NCBI GenBank assembly: GCA_012842035.1
Contig: DUTO01000231.1
Coordinates: 1 to 21,858, forward strand
Source: Clostridia bacterium
Lineage (GTDB): Bacteria; Bacillota; Peptococcia; DRI-13; DTU073
Direction of reading: 5' to 3'
DNA: 21,858 bases
A program made the position numbers and the translations under genes. The notes beneath the pieces are model-generated. The model was not told where the DNA came from. It worked only from the letters and a program-made list of their open reading frames with translations, and did not search any database. Positions 14,898 to 21,858 of the stretch are shown here, piece after piece (positions within the stretch are counted from its first letter, which is position 1; every line of letters starts with the position of its first letter).

Positions 14898-15302
14898 ATG
14901 CCCTTTAATTATGACCATTGTTGTTTTGCTTGTGGAAAACGGAATCCGGATGGCTTGAAGTTAAGGTTTGTTCAGGAAGATAATATTATTAGTACTACAT
15001 TTACGCCTCCGGAAATTTATCAGGGTTACCCCGGTATTTTACATGGGGGAATTACGAGCACTGTTTTTGATGAAGTAATGTCTCAGTGCTTATGGGCTCA
15101 AGGCCAGGCCGGATTTACTGCTCGCCTTGAAGTACGTTTTAGGCAAAATATACCGATTCAAAAACCGGTTAAATTTGAGGCTTGGATTGTAAAACAAAAA
15201 GGGCGTCTTGTTGATTTAGAGTCGAGAGCCTTATTGGAAAATGGTAAAGTAGCTGCTGAAGCAAAAGGAAGATTCATGCTGATCGCGGAAATTCATGAGT
15301 AG
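14898..15302 (+). CDS. hotdog-fold thioesterase (PaaI/4HBT family)
   Basis: This 134-residue protein shows the acyl-CoA thioesterase pattern HGGITSTVFDEVMSQCLW, with the conserved HGG and the acidic catalytic residue in FDE. An N-terminal CFACGKRNPDGLKLRF segment is common in this subgroup. The remaining strands (ARLEVRFRQNIPIQKPVKFEAW) fit one hotdog domain, which would act as a dimer or tetramer. The substrate is unknown. ATG 14898 is chosen for its good spacing from AAGGAGAG (14883-14890); the frame stays open to 14865. It lies 30 bases before the hydrolase gene and may share its transcript. Confidence 0.86.
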   Translation: MPFNYDHCCFACGKRNPDGLKLRFVQEDNIISTTFTPPEIYQGYPGILHGGITSTVFDEVMSQCLWAQGQAGFTARLEVRFRQNIPIQKPVKFEAWIVKQKGRLVDLESRALLENGKVAAEAKGRFMLIAEIHE

Positions 15303-15332
15303 TGGGATTTATTAAATAGGGGCTGAGATTGT

Positions 15333-16079
15333 ATGCAAGTTATTCATCGTAATGCAGAACCTTTTTTTTATGAAGGAAATAAGGAAATAGTTTGTCTTTT
15401 GATTCACGGTTTTACAGGGTCACCGGCGGATATGAGACCTTTGGGTACTTATTTGCAGAAAAAAGGTTATGGAGTTTCGGGTTTGCTTCTCCCCGGGCAT
15501 GGTCTAACACCACAGGACTTAGCTCAAACAGGGTGGTCACTGTGGTATAAAGCTGTAGAAGATGAATATCTCAGGTTGCGAAAAAGGTATAAACTGGTTA
15601 TTCCCCTGGGTTTGTCCTTGGGAGGAATTCTAGCACTTTATTTATCTGCTAAACAGGAGGTCAAGGGTTTAGTTTCTCTTAGCGCACCTGTTTTTTTTAG
15701 AGATGAAAGAGCTTATGATGTAGCTGAAACTGACCTGGAGTATTTTAGCAAGAATCGCACGGCTGAAGAAAAAAAACGCAACTTAGCTAAAGGGCGTTTT
15801 TCTTATGAGGAAATACCGATTGTGGCGTTTGCTTCTTTGCTAGAATTTATTGATATTGTAAAGAGAGAATTAGGTAAAATTAAGGCACCAGCTTTGTTGC
15901 TTCAGTCTCAAGATGACCCTCTTGTTAATCCCTCAAGTGCTCAATACCTTTATGACCATTTGAGTTGCATTCAAAAAAAGATCGTTTGGCTGGAAAGGTC
16001 GAAACATGTTATTACTTTGGGAGCGGAACGTCAGCAGGTATTTGAGGCTATAGAGTTTTTTTTGCAAGAAAGGAACTAA
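15333..16079 (+). CDS. alpha/beta hydrolase, carboxylesterase/monoacylglycerol lipase-like (Est30 type)
   Basis: This 248-residue serine hydrolase has the oxyanion loop LIHGFTGSP (residues 23-31), the nucleophile elbow GLSLGG (S95), the acid in QSQDDPLV (D195) and the histidine in RSKHVITLG (H225). Its order and size match the thermophilic Bacillus Est30 carboxylesterases and related monoacylglycerol lipases. No signal peptide is present, so it is cytoplasmic. It probably cleaves short-chain or monoacyl esters; the natural substrate is unknown. A GGGGCTGAG site precedes ATG 15333. It forms a likely unit with the thioesterase upstream and the lipoprotein downstream. Confidence 0.9.
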   Translation: MQVIHRNAEPFFYEGNKEIVCLLIHGFTGSPADMRPLGTYLQKKGYGVSGLLLPGHGLTPQDLAQTGWSLWYKAVEDEYLRLRKRYKLVIPLGLSLGGILALYLSAKQEVKGLVSLSAPVFFRDERAYDVAETDLEYFSKNRTAEEKKRNLAKGRFSYEEIPIVAFASLLEFIDIVKRELGKIKAPALLLQSQDDPLVNPSSAQYLYDHLSCIQKKIVWLERSKHVITLGAERQQVFEAIEFFLQERN

Positions 16080-16132
16080 AGGGAGATTTTTACGTCAAAA
16101 TAAAGCAAGTAGGAGTTAGGGGAGGTAATGAC

Positions 16133-16645
16133 GTGAAAAGAGCATCCTTATTTGTACTTATCTTAGTGTTATGTGTCACTTTGTTTGGTTGTATAAATGA
16201 AGAAAGACCGCAACAATCTAGTGATTCAATTGTGTACAGAAATACTGAATACGGTTTTAGTTTTTCTTTACCGGAAAGTTGGCAAGACTATACGATTATA
16301 ACTGAAGAATGGGAAGGTTTTGCTTTAGATGGTTTACAAGGTGATGAAATTGTAGAGACCGGTCCTCTGATTTTGCTTAGACATCCACAATGGACTTCTG
16401 AAGAACCGCGACAGGATATCCCGATTATGGTTTTTACGCTTAATCAATGGAACTCATTACAGCAGGAAAAATTCCATATTGGGGCAGCACCTATTGGGCC
16501 TAAAGAACTCGATCGTAATGAGCAATATATTTTTGCCCTTCCGGCCCGTTATAACTATGCCTTTCCGACAGGATATGAAGAAGTGGAAAGCATTTTGGAA
16601 GGCAATCCTCTCCGGGTAAATGGTACAAAATCGCTTAAACAGTAG
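16133..16645 (+). CDS. lipoprotein of unknown function (PsbP-like)
   Basis: A 20-residue lipoprotein signal is clear: MKRA, a hydrophobic core, then the lipobox LFGC with lipidated C20. The mature part begins with a polar linker and then YRNTEYGFSFSLPESWQDYTI, a pattern common to PsbP-like extracytoplasmic domains, followed by beta-rich sequence to residue 170. It should be anchored on the outer face of the membrane. GTG 16133 follows GGGGAGG (16119-16125); an ATG at 16128 is out of frame. No terminator is obvious before the riboswitch promoter. The ligand is unknown. Confidence 0.82.
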   Translation: MKRASLFVLILVLCVTLFGCINEERPQQSSDSIVYRNTEYGFSFSLPESWQDYTIITEEWEGFALDGLQGDEIVETGPLILLRHPQWTSEEPRQDIPIMVFTLNQWNSLQQEKFHIGAAPIGPKELDRNEQYIFALPARYNYAFPTGYEEVESILEGNPLRVNGTKSLKQ

Positions 16646-16673
16646 GCTGGTAAAAGTGAATTTAATAACGACC

Positions 16674-16702
16674 TTTACAATTACTATCATATTTAATATA
16701 AT
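16674..16702 (+). promoter_or_regulatory. sigma-A promoter of the thiamin operon
   Basis: TTTACA (16674-16679) and TATAAT (16697-16702) are 17 bases apart, 28 bases before the riboswitch aptamer. A second TATAAT at 16707-16712 has a less favourable -35 distance. Confidence 0.82.
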
Positions 16703-16730
16703 GGGATATAATTGAATAATGTTTTGAAGA

Positions 16731-16813
16731 TTTGCGGGGGAGCTGTTCTGCTGAGAAGGTTAAAACCTGACCCTTGGAACCTGATGTAGTTAATACTACC
16801 GTAGGGATGCGAA
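16731..16813 (+). promoter_or_regulatory. TPP riboswitch (THI element)
   Basis: The aptamer has helix P1 formed by TTTGC (16731-16735) and GCGAA (16809-16813), the GGGGAGC segment, the CTGAGA box (16751-16756), the ACCCTTGGAACCTGAT core, and the TAGTTAATACTACCGTAGGGA arm that binds the pyrophosphate. Its 3' strand GGATGC (16805-16810) can instead pair with GCATACC (16834-16840, one bulged A), the 5' arm of the terminator just downstream. Binding of TPP should therefore favour termination before thiC. From the family, this is a transcriptional OFF switch. Confidence 0.96.
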
Positions 16814-16831
16814 GTAATTGATGGAAAAATA

Positions 16832-16860
16832 AAGCATACCGCAGGGTATGCTTGTTTTTT
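16832..16860 (+). terminator. riboswitch-controlled terminator before thiC
   Basis: AAGCATACC (16832-16840) pairs over 9 bases with GGTATGCTT (16845-16853) around loop GCAG, followed by G and six T (16855-16860). Confidence 0.93.
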
Positions 16861-16916
16861 CTCCGGATATATCCGGGATAGCCAAATTAAAAAGTTTAAG
16901 CGAAGGGAGACTGTTT

Positions 16917-18215
16917 ATGACTTATACTACTCAGATGGATGCTGCTAAAAAGAAGATAGTGACCCAAGAGATGGAAATAGTGGCGAAAAAGGAAAACATT
17001 GAGGTTGCTACCTTGTTAAAAAATATAGCAGAAGGTAAAGTTGTAATACCGGCTAATAAAAATCACAAAGCACTAGACCCTGAAGGTATCGGTTTGGGTT
17101 TGAGGACTAAGATTAATGTGAACCTTGGTGTTTCTCAAGATTGCTTAAGCATAGAGCCTGAACTTAAGAAGGCTGAAAAAGCTATGGCTATGAAAACTGA
17201 GGCAATAATGGACTTGAGTTCTTTTGGGAGAACCGAGGAGTTTAGAAAAAGGCTTATTGAGATGTCAACTGTGATGATCGGTACTGTTCCCGTATATGAT
17301 GCAGTGGCTTTTTATGACAAGGATATTTCAAAGATTACAGCTGAAGAGTTTTTGCAAGTGGTGAAAAAACATGCAGAAGACGGGGTCGATTTTATGACCA
17401 TACATGCCGGGATTAACAGAGAGAACGCAGAGGTTTACAAAAGGAGTGATAGGCTTCTGGGCATAGTTTCCAGAGGAGGTTCGTTGCTTTATGCCTGGAT
17501 GGAAGCAACGGGGAAAGAAAACCCTTTTTATGAGTATTATGATGATGTTTTAGACATATGTGAAAAGTATGATGTTACCATAAGCTTGGGGGATGCTTTA
17601 AGACCCGGAAGTATTAAAGATTCAACAGATGCCAGTCAAATAAAAGAACTGATAACTTTGGGGGAACTGGCTAAAAGAGCCAAAGCGAGAAATGTTCAAG
17701 TTATTATTGAAGGGCCGGGTCACATGAGGATTAATGAAATTGCTGCCAATGTGCTTTTAGAGAAAAAATTGTGTGAGGGAGCACCATTTTATGTCCTGGG
17801 GCCTGTTGTAACAGATGTGGCTCCCGGGTATGACCATATTACAAGTGCCATCGGTGGGGCGATAGCTGCGGCAAATGGTGCAGATTTCCTCTGTTATGTT
17901 ACGCCTGCGGAACATTTAAGACTTCCAACTCTGGACGATATGAAGGAAGGAATTATTGCTGCAAAGATTGCTGCACATGCGGCAGATTTGGCCAAGGGAG
18001 TAAAAAATGCGGAAAAATGGGATTATGAAATGGGAGAAGCAAGAAGCCGACTTGACTGGGATAAGATGTTCCAGCTGGCGATGGCTCCCGAAAAAGCAAG
18101 ACGATACAGGGAGGAATCGCTTCCTCAGCATAAGGAGACATGTACTATGTGTGGAGAAATATGTGCGGTAAGAACTATGCAGCGGTTAAAGGAGAAAGAA
18201 GAACAATTAAGGTAG
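16917..18215 (+). CDS. thiC: phosphomethylpyrimidine synthase ThiC
   Basis: ThiC is a radical-SAM enzyme that converts aminoimidazole ribotide into HMP phosphate, the pyrimidine half of thiamin. This 432-residue form lacks the long N-terminal domain of plant and proteobacterial ThiC, as is usual in anaerobes. Conserved parts include IGLGLRTKINVNLGVS, MDLSSFG, FMTIHAG, LYAWMEATGKENPFYE, SLGDALRPGS, VIIEGPGHM and VLGPVVTDVAPGYDHI. The C-terminal iron-sulfur motif is CTMCGEIC, a CX2CX3C spacing. The start is ATG 16917 after AAGGGAGA; the frame is open further upstream into the terminator but that part is not coding. Arginine codons are almost all AGA/AGG, unlike the upstream housekeeping genes. 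Confidence 0.96.
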   Translation: MTYTTQMDAAKKKIVTQEMEIVAKKENIEVATLLKNIAEGKVVIPANKNHKALDPEGIGLGLRTKINVNLGVSQDCLSIEPELKKAEKAMAMKTEAIMDLSSFGRTEEFRKRLIEMSTVMIGTVPVYDAVAFYDKDISKITAEEFLQVVKKHAEDGVDFMTIHAGINRENAEVYKRSDRLLGIVSRGGSLLYAWMEATGKENPFYEYYDDVLDICEKYDVTISLGDALRPGSIKDSTDASQIKELITLGELAKRAKARNVQVIIEGPGHMRINEIAANVLLEKKLCEGAPFYVLGPVVTDVAPGYDHITSAIGGAIAAANGADFLCYVTPAEHLRLPTLDDMKEGIIAAKIAAHAADLAKGVKNAEKWDYEMGEARSRLDWDKMFQLAMAPEKARRYREESLPQHKETCTMCGEICAVRTMQRLKEKEEQLR

Positions 18216-18236
18216 AACATGTTGGGGAGGGCTTTT

Positions 18237-18743
18237 GTGAAAACAAGAAAACTTACTTTTGCAGCTATGCTAGTAGCACTTGGAGTGGCTGTATGTAATT
18301 TTGTTTATTTCCCGGTAGGTGCATCAAAATGCACACCGATGCAGCACATTATAAATGTGCTGGCTGCAGTGGTTTTAGGCCCCGGATATGCTGTTTTGAC
18401 GGCGTTTTCCATATCATTGCTCAGGAACATGATGGGGGTAGGAACTCTTCTCGCTTTTCCCGGAAGTATGGTGGGGGCATTTCTGGCAGGCATATTGTTT
18501 AAAAAAACAAACAGTAAATTTATGGCGGTTTTAGGTGAAATAATAGGAACGGGAATATTAGGAGCACTTATTGCTTATCCTGTGGCTAAATTTATGTTAG
18601 GCAAAGATGTGGCGGCTTTATTTTTTGTTTACCCATTTTTGATTAACACGGTGGTTGGAAGTATATTTGCTTTCCTTATCTTAAAAGTAATTGGATTGTC
18701 AAGGATATTTCCTGTTTCAGAAAAGGAGGAGGATGGACTGTGA
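18237..18743 (+). CDS. thiW: ThiW, thiazole-specific ECF transporter S component
   Basis: This 168-residue membrane protein has about five or six hydrophobic segments. It carries the ThiW pattern: KLTFAAMLVALGVAV at the start, YFPVGASKCTPMQHIINVLAAV, then RNMMGVGTLLAFPGSMVGAFLAG. ThiW is the predicted S component that, with a shared energising module (EcfA, EcfA', EcfT), imports hydroxyethylthiazole. No Ecf module gene lies in the window. GTG 18237 is favoured because GGGGAGG (18224-18230) lies six bases upstream; ATG 18219 is in frame but lacks a site. It overlaps thiD by 4 bases (GTGA). Presence beside thiM supports thiazole salvage. Confidence 0.93.
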   Translation: MKTRKLTFAAMLVALGVAVCNFVYFPVGASKCTPMQHIINVLAAVVLGPGYAVLTAFSISLLRNMMGVGTLLAFPGSMVGAFLAGILFKKTNSKFMAVLGEIIGTGILGALIAYPVAKFMLGKDVAALFFVYPFLINTVVGSIFAFLILKVIGLSRIFPVSEKEEDGL

Positions 18744-19543
18744 AAAAAGTATTGACGATAGCTGGTTCGGATTCAAGTGGGGGGGCGGGTATTCAAGCCG
18801 ATTTAAAAACATTCTGTGCCCATGGTGTGTTCGGCATGAGTGTCATTACTGCGGTTACTGCTCAAAATACTTGTGAGGTTAAGGCAGTTCAGGATATAAG
18901 TCCCGCTATTATTGGAAAGCAGATAGAGGCAATCTTTGAGGATATTGAGGTTGATGCTGTAAAAATAGGCATGGTCTCCCAAATAGCTAGCATAAAGATA
19001 ATAGCGGAAAAACTCGCAGGTTATAGACCTGCCCATATTGTTCTCGATCCGGTGATGGTTTCCAAAAGCGGCTATGCACTTCTAAATCCTGAGGCCGCCA
19101 CAATCCTTCAAAAAGAGCTTATTCCTTTGTCTACTATAGTGACTCCTAATATTTATGAAGCAGAAATAATTGCAGGAATAAAGATAAAGTCTCTTGAGGA
19201 TATGAAAGAAGCCGCTAGATTGATTATGGGTATAGGACCTTTGGCTGTACTGGTAAAAGGAGGGCATATGGAGGGGGAACCTATCGATATATTATTTGAG
19301 GGAAATGACTTTACTTATTTTGGGGCAGAAAGAATAATTACTCGGAATACTCATGGAACAGGTTGTACACTTTCGGCGGCTATTGCCGCGAATCTTGCCT
19401 TGGGAATGAATGTGAAGCAAGCTGTTAAACAAGCCAAGGAATATATTACCACGGCAATAAGGCATTCCCTGGCAATTGGCGGTGGAGCCGGACCAACAAA
19501 TCATTTTTATGACTTATATCGTAAGGCGGGGATTAAAGTATGA
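18740..19543 (+). CDS. thiD: hydroxymethylpyrimidine (phosphate) kinase ThiD
   Basis: This 267-residue ribokinase-fold enzyme phosphorylates HMP and HMP phosphate to HMP pyrophosphate. Motifs are AGSDSSGGAGIQADLKTF (residues about 8-25), VLDPVMVSKSG, TPNIYEAE and the anion hole and catalytic loop HGTGCTLS. Length is normal for stand-alone ThiD. GTG 18740 overlaps the thiW stop by 4 bases and follows AGGAGGAGG; the ATG at its 3' end likewise overlaps thiM. ThiD delivers HMP-PP to ThiE, encoded two genes downstream. Confidence 0.96.
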   Translation: MKKVLTIAGSDSSGGAGIQADLKTFCAHGVFGMSVITAVTAQNTCEVKAVQDISPAIIGKQIEAIFEDIEVDAVKIGMVSQIASIKIIAEKLAGYRPAHIVLDPVMVSKSGYALLNPEAATILQKELIPLSTIVTPNIYEAEIIAGIKIKSLEDMKEAARLIMGIGPLAVLVKGGHMEGEPIDILFEGNDFTYFGAERIITRNTHGTGCTLSAAIAANLALGMNVKQAVKQAKEYITTAIRHSLAIGGGAGPTNHFYDLYRKAGIKV

Positions 19544-20385
19544 AAGATAGTAATATAGTAAAAAACATTTGCACCCTTACAGTATTAGTTAGGGAGAAAA
19601 AACCGTTAATTCATCATCTCACTAATTATGTAACCGTAAATGATTGTGCGAATATAGTTTTGGCAAGCGGGGCATCACCTATCATGGCTGATGACCTTGC
19701 TGAAGTGGAAGAAATGGTGACCATGGCTTCTGCTTTGGTGCTCAATATCGGAACACTAAACCAAAGAACGGTAGAATCTATGATGGCTGCTGGGAAAAAG
19801 GCAAATGAGTTGGGCATACCCGTTGTTTTGGATCCGGTAGGAGCGGGGGCCACTGTTTTAAGAACTAGTACCTGCCGGTTGCTTTTGGAGAATATAAAAC
19901 TAGCGGTTATGCGAGGAAATGTTTCAGAGATAAAGGCAGTAGGAGGGTTTGAGGCTACAACAAAAGGAGTAGATGTGTCTCAACAGGATCTGCTTAATTC
20001 AAAGGACCTGGATTATGGCAGAAAAATAGTCCAAACTCTGTCGAAAAAATTTGGATGTATTGTGGCCATGACCGGGGAAGTAGATTTAATTTCCGATGGC
20101 ACAAAAACATATTCAATATATAATGGGCATCCTATGCTTTCAAGCATTACCGGCACCGGGTGTATGTGTTCGTCACTTATCGGAGCATATTGTGGTATTA
20201 CCAGTGATTATTTGCTGGCAGCACTTTCGGGAGTCATGGTCATGGGCTTGGCAGGTGAAAAAGCTTACCAGCAAACATGGGAAGCCAATGGCGGAAACGG
20301 TACATTTAGGATTAAGCTTATTGATGCCGTCTCACTGCTTACCGGTGAAGATATTAAAGTAAGGGGTAGGATTGGTGCAGAATAA
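19540..20385 (+). CDS. thiM: hydroxyethylthiazole kinase ThiM
   Basis: This 281-residue enzyme phosphorylates hydroxyethylthiazole (HET) for salvage. Visible motifs are PLIHHLTNYVTVNDCANIVLA, GASPIMADD, LNIGTL, VLDPVGAGAT, RGNVSEI and the catalytic anion hole SITGTGCMCSS. ATG 19540 overlaps the thiD stop by 4 bases (ATGA), and its own 3' end overlaps thiE by 11 bases. With ThiW, it gives a pathway from external HET to HET phosphate, which can replace de novo thiazole synthesis. Confidence 0.96.
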   Translation: MKDSNIVKNICTLTVLVREKKPLIHHLTNYVTVNDCANIVLASGASPIMADDLAEVEEMVTMASALVLNIGTLNQRTVESMMAAGKKANELGIPVVLDPVGAGATVLRTSTCRLLLENIKLAVMRGNVSEIKAVGGFEATTKGVDVSQQDLLNSKDLDYGRKIVQTLSKKFGCIVAMTGEVDLISDGTKTYSIYNGHPMLSSITGTGCMCSSLIGAYCGITSDYLLAALSGVMVMGLAGEKAYQQTWEANGGNGTFRIKLIDAVSLLTGEDIKVRGRIGAE

Positions 20386-21028
20386 TATCAAAGTGGATTA
20401 CTCGCTGTATTTGGTGACAGAGAGGAGTTTTTTAGGTAATCTATCTTTAGAAGCAGCGGTTGAGCAAGCAATAACAGGTGGGGTAACTCTTGTCCAGTTA
20501 CGTGAAAAAAACCTATCAACCCTTGAATTTTATAATACTGCTTTAAAGATAAAGAAAGTAACCGATGCGTATGGTATTCCATTAATTATAAATGATAGGG
20601 CGGATATTGCCCTGGCGGTCGATGCAGCCGGTCTTCATGTAGGGCAGGATGACTTGCCTGCCAAAACAGCACGCAAGATTCTGGGTAAGACTAAACTCAT
20701 TGGGGTTTCGGTGGCAACAGTTGCGGAAGCTTTAAAAGCTGTGGAAGAGGGAGCTGATTATATTGGTGTTGGTGCGGTTTTTCCTACTATGACCAAAAGG
20801 GATACAAACCATATCGGAGTGGCACGGCTAGCAGAAATAAAAAAGGCGGTAGACATACCGGTTGTGGCTATTGGTGGGATAAATATGGATAATGTGGCTT
20901 TGCTTAAAGGGGCGCAAATAGACGGTATTGCCACTGTTTCGGCTATACTCGGTAGTGCAAATATTAAAAAAGCTGCCATGGAGCTTAAGCAGCAAATAGG
21001 GTTTAAAATCGAGGAGAGGAGTTTATGA
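20375..21028 (+). CDS. thiE: thiamin-phosphate synthase ThiE
   Basis: This 217-residue TIM-barrel enzyme joins HMP pyrophosphate and HET phosphate to thiamin monophosphate. It shows YLVTERS, GGVTLVQLREKN, PLIINDRADIAL, GLHVGQDDLP, IGVSVATVAEA, GADYIGVGAVFPTMTK (the phosphate-binding site) and VAIGGIN. The start is GTG 20375, with AAGGGG (20361-20366) upstream and inside the end of thiM; TTG 20372 is the alternative. It overlaps the HAD gene by 4 bases (ATGA). ThiL or ThiN, which finish TPP, are not in the window. Confidence 0.95.
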   Translation: MQNNIKVDYSLYLVTERSFLGNLSLEAAVEQAITGGVTLVQLREKNLSTLEFYNTALKIKKVTDAYGIPLIINDRADIALAVDAAGLHVGQDDLPAKTARKILGKTKLIGVSVATVAEALKAVEEGADYIGVGAVFPTMTKRDTNHIGVARLAEIKKAVDIPVVAIGGINMDNVALLKGAQIDGIATVSAILGSANIKKAAMELKQQIGFKIEERSL

Positions 21029-21723
21029 TGAAAGGTGAAGTAATAATAAAAGATTGGAAGATAAAAGGGGCTATCTTTGATTTGGATGGGGTACTTATAG
21101 ATTCTATGGGGGTGTGGAAAAACCTGGACAAGGATTTTCTTAAAAAGAGAGGGTTTGCGGTTCCTCAGGATATAGATAAGGTGGTTAAAAGCTTGAGTTT
21201 TCAGGATGCTGCCGTGTATTTCAAAGAAAAATTCCGTCTTTCCCAAACTGTTGCGGAAATAATGGGAGAGTGGAATAAGATGGTCTTTGACGAATATGCA
21301 TTTCGTATTGAGTTGAAACCGGGAGTCAGGGAATACCTGATATATCTTAAAACACAGGGTATAAAGATAGGGCTGGCAACAAGCAACACCAGAAAGCTGA
21401 CAGAAGTTGTTCTTAGAAATAACAATGTATATGACTATTTTGAGATGATCAAAACGGGGGATGAGGTGGAAAGAGATAAAAATTTCCCCGATATTTATTT
21501 ACTCTGTGCGCAAGAACTACAGTTGAAGCCTGAGCAATGTGTTGTGTTTGAGGATATCCTGCCGGGGATATTAAGTGCTAATACTGCCGGAATGAAGACG
21601 GTAGGGGTTTATGATCAGTACTCAAAACATGAATGGGAAAAAATTAAAGCAAATGCCGCTTTATGCATTTTAAGTTTTGAAGAATTGACAGGGAGAGGGA
21701 TAACCGGAGTTTGTCAAAAATAA
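21025..21723 (+). CDS. HAD-superfamily phosphatase, last gene of the thiamin operon
   Basis: This 232-residue HAD hydrolase has motif I DLDGVLIDS with nucleophile and acid aspartates, a four-helix type I cap, motif II in GLATSNT, the lysine K148-K153 region of TGDEVERDKNFPD, and motif IV FEDILPGILSANTAGM. The pattern fits the beta-phosphoglucomutase/phosphatase branch that acts on small phosphorylated metabolites. ATG 21025 overlaps the thiE stop (ATGA) after GAGGAGAGGAG, so it is translated with ThiE. This placement suggests a substrate in the pathway, such as thiamin monophosphate or HMP phosphate, or damaged intermediates. The function is inferred from context. Confidence 0.87.
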   Translation: MMKGEVIIKDWKIKGAIFDLDGVLIDSMGVWKNLDKDFLKKRGFAVPQDIDKVVKSLSFQDAAVYFKEKFRLSQTVAEIMGEWNKMVFDEYAFRIELKPGVREYLIYLKTQGIKIGLATSNTRKLTEVVLRNNNVYDYFEMIKTGDEVERDKNFPDIYLLCAQELQLKPEQCVVFEDILPGILSANTAGMKTVGVYDQYSKHEWEKIKANAALCILSFEELTGRGITGVCQK

Positions 21724-21736
21724 ATTTCTCGTTTTT

Positions 21737-21767
21737 GCACTTCACACTATTGTGGAGTGCTTTTTTT
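21737..21767 (+). terminator. intrinsic terminator of the thiamin operon
   Basis: GCACTTCACA (21737-21746) pairs with TGTGGAGTGC (21751-21760), one G-U, around loop CTAT, followed by seven T. A second inverted pair, TTTTGCAC (21733-21740) and GTGCAAAA (21770-21777), encloses it. Confidence 0.92.
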
Positions 21768-21807
21768 ATGTGCAAAAGTTGCCATAATTAAAGGAATCAG
21801 TCAGTTT

Positions 21808-21836
21808 TTGTAGAATGTTCTAATGTTCTATATAAT
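21808..21836 (+). promoter_or_regulatory. possible promoter with tandem 8-base repeat, right window edge
   Basis: TATAAT (21831-21836) has TTGTAG (21808-21813) 17 bases upstream, a half-matching -35. The spacer holds two head-to-tail copies of ATGTTCTA (21815-21822, 21823-21830) and the small palindrome TAGAATGTTCTA (21811-21822). The gene it would serve lies beyond the window. Confidence 0.35.
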
Positions 21837-21858
21837 TTCATTTTTTTAATTATTAACA

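Noticed and set aside
20758..21246. Antisense 162-codon frame across thiE and the HAD gene
   Set aside because: Both sense genes have clear motifs and coupling here; the antisense product has no recognisable pattern.
1..21858. tRNA/rRNA genes, CRISPR array, IS element or prophage
   Set aside because: No cloverleaf, rRNA-like, regularly spaced repeat, transposase or integrase pattern was found on either strand by reading.

Overview
The window is a stretch of chromosome from an AT-rich, low-G+C Gram-positive bacterium, most likely an anaerobic member of the Clostridia. Three things point there. All genes lie on the + strand with strong AGGAGG-type ribosome binding sites and many TTG/GTG starts. 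The gene order tcdA - rarA - mnmA - PRC-barrel - AI-2E-type permease - alaS - ireB - ruvX - DUF1292 - mltG - O-methyltransferase - U32 peptidase matches the yrvM-yrvN...yrrI-alaS-yrzL-yrrK-yrzB-yrrL-yrrM-yrrO order of Bacillus subtilis. Regulation is by sigma-A promoters, intrinsic terminators and a TPP riboswitch. No plasmid, phage, IS element, CRISPR array, rRNA or tRNA gene was seen.

Layout. Positions 1-1413 hold the 3' part of a c-di-GMP enzyme (GGDEF-EAL) that begins before the window. Positions 1453-5084 hold RNA, DNA and redox maintenance genes: tcdA (t6A cyclisation), trxA, a terminator, rarA and mnmA (s2U34). The cymR and iscS/nifS genes that often sit between rarA and mnmA are absent. 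Positions 5085-5385 contain a hairpin, the remnant of a RelE/ParE-type toxin gene and a terminator. Positions 5419-7110 hold a PRC-barrel protein, a 51-residue zinc-ribbon protein and a YrrI-like permease. Positions 7122-9917 hold alaS with its own perfect promoter and an attenuator-like leader that is not a recognisable T-box. Positions 10032-12981 hold ireB, ruvX, a separately promoted DUF1292 gene, mltG and an O-methyltransferase. Positions 13041-16645 hold a U32 peptidase translationally coupled to an unknown protein, a hotdog thioesterase, a carboxylesterase-like hydrolase and a lipoprotein.

Positions 16674-21767 form a complete thiamin operon: promoter, TPP riboswitch with terminator, then thiC-thiW-thiD-thiM-thiE and a HAD phosphatase, closed by a terminator. 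Genes from thiW onward overlap by 4-11 bases, so they are probably translated together. The set encodes HMP synthesis (ThiC, ThiD) plus uptake and phosphorylation of a preformed thiazole (ThiW, ThiM), with coupling by ThiE. De novo thiazole genes (thiG, thiS, thiH, thiF) are absent here. Codon choice in thiC and thiD (mainly AGA/AGG arginine) differs from the housekeeping genes upstream.

Most of the window is well-understood conserved machinery. The best candidates for something undescribed are the alaS leader, the zinc-ribbon small protein, the unknown 185-residue protein coupled to the U32 peptidase, and the HAD phosphatase ending the thiamin operon.
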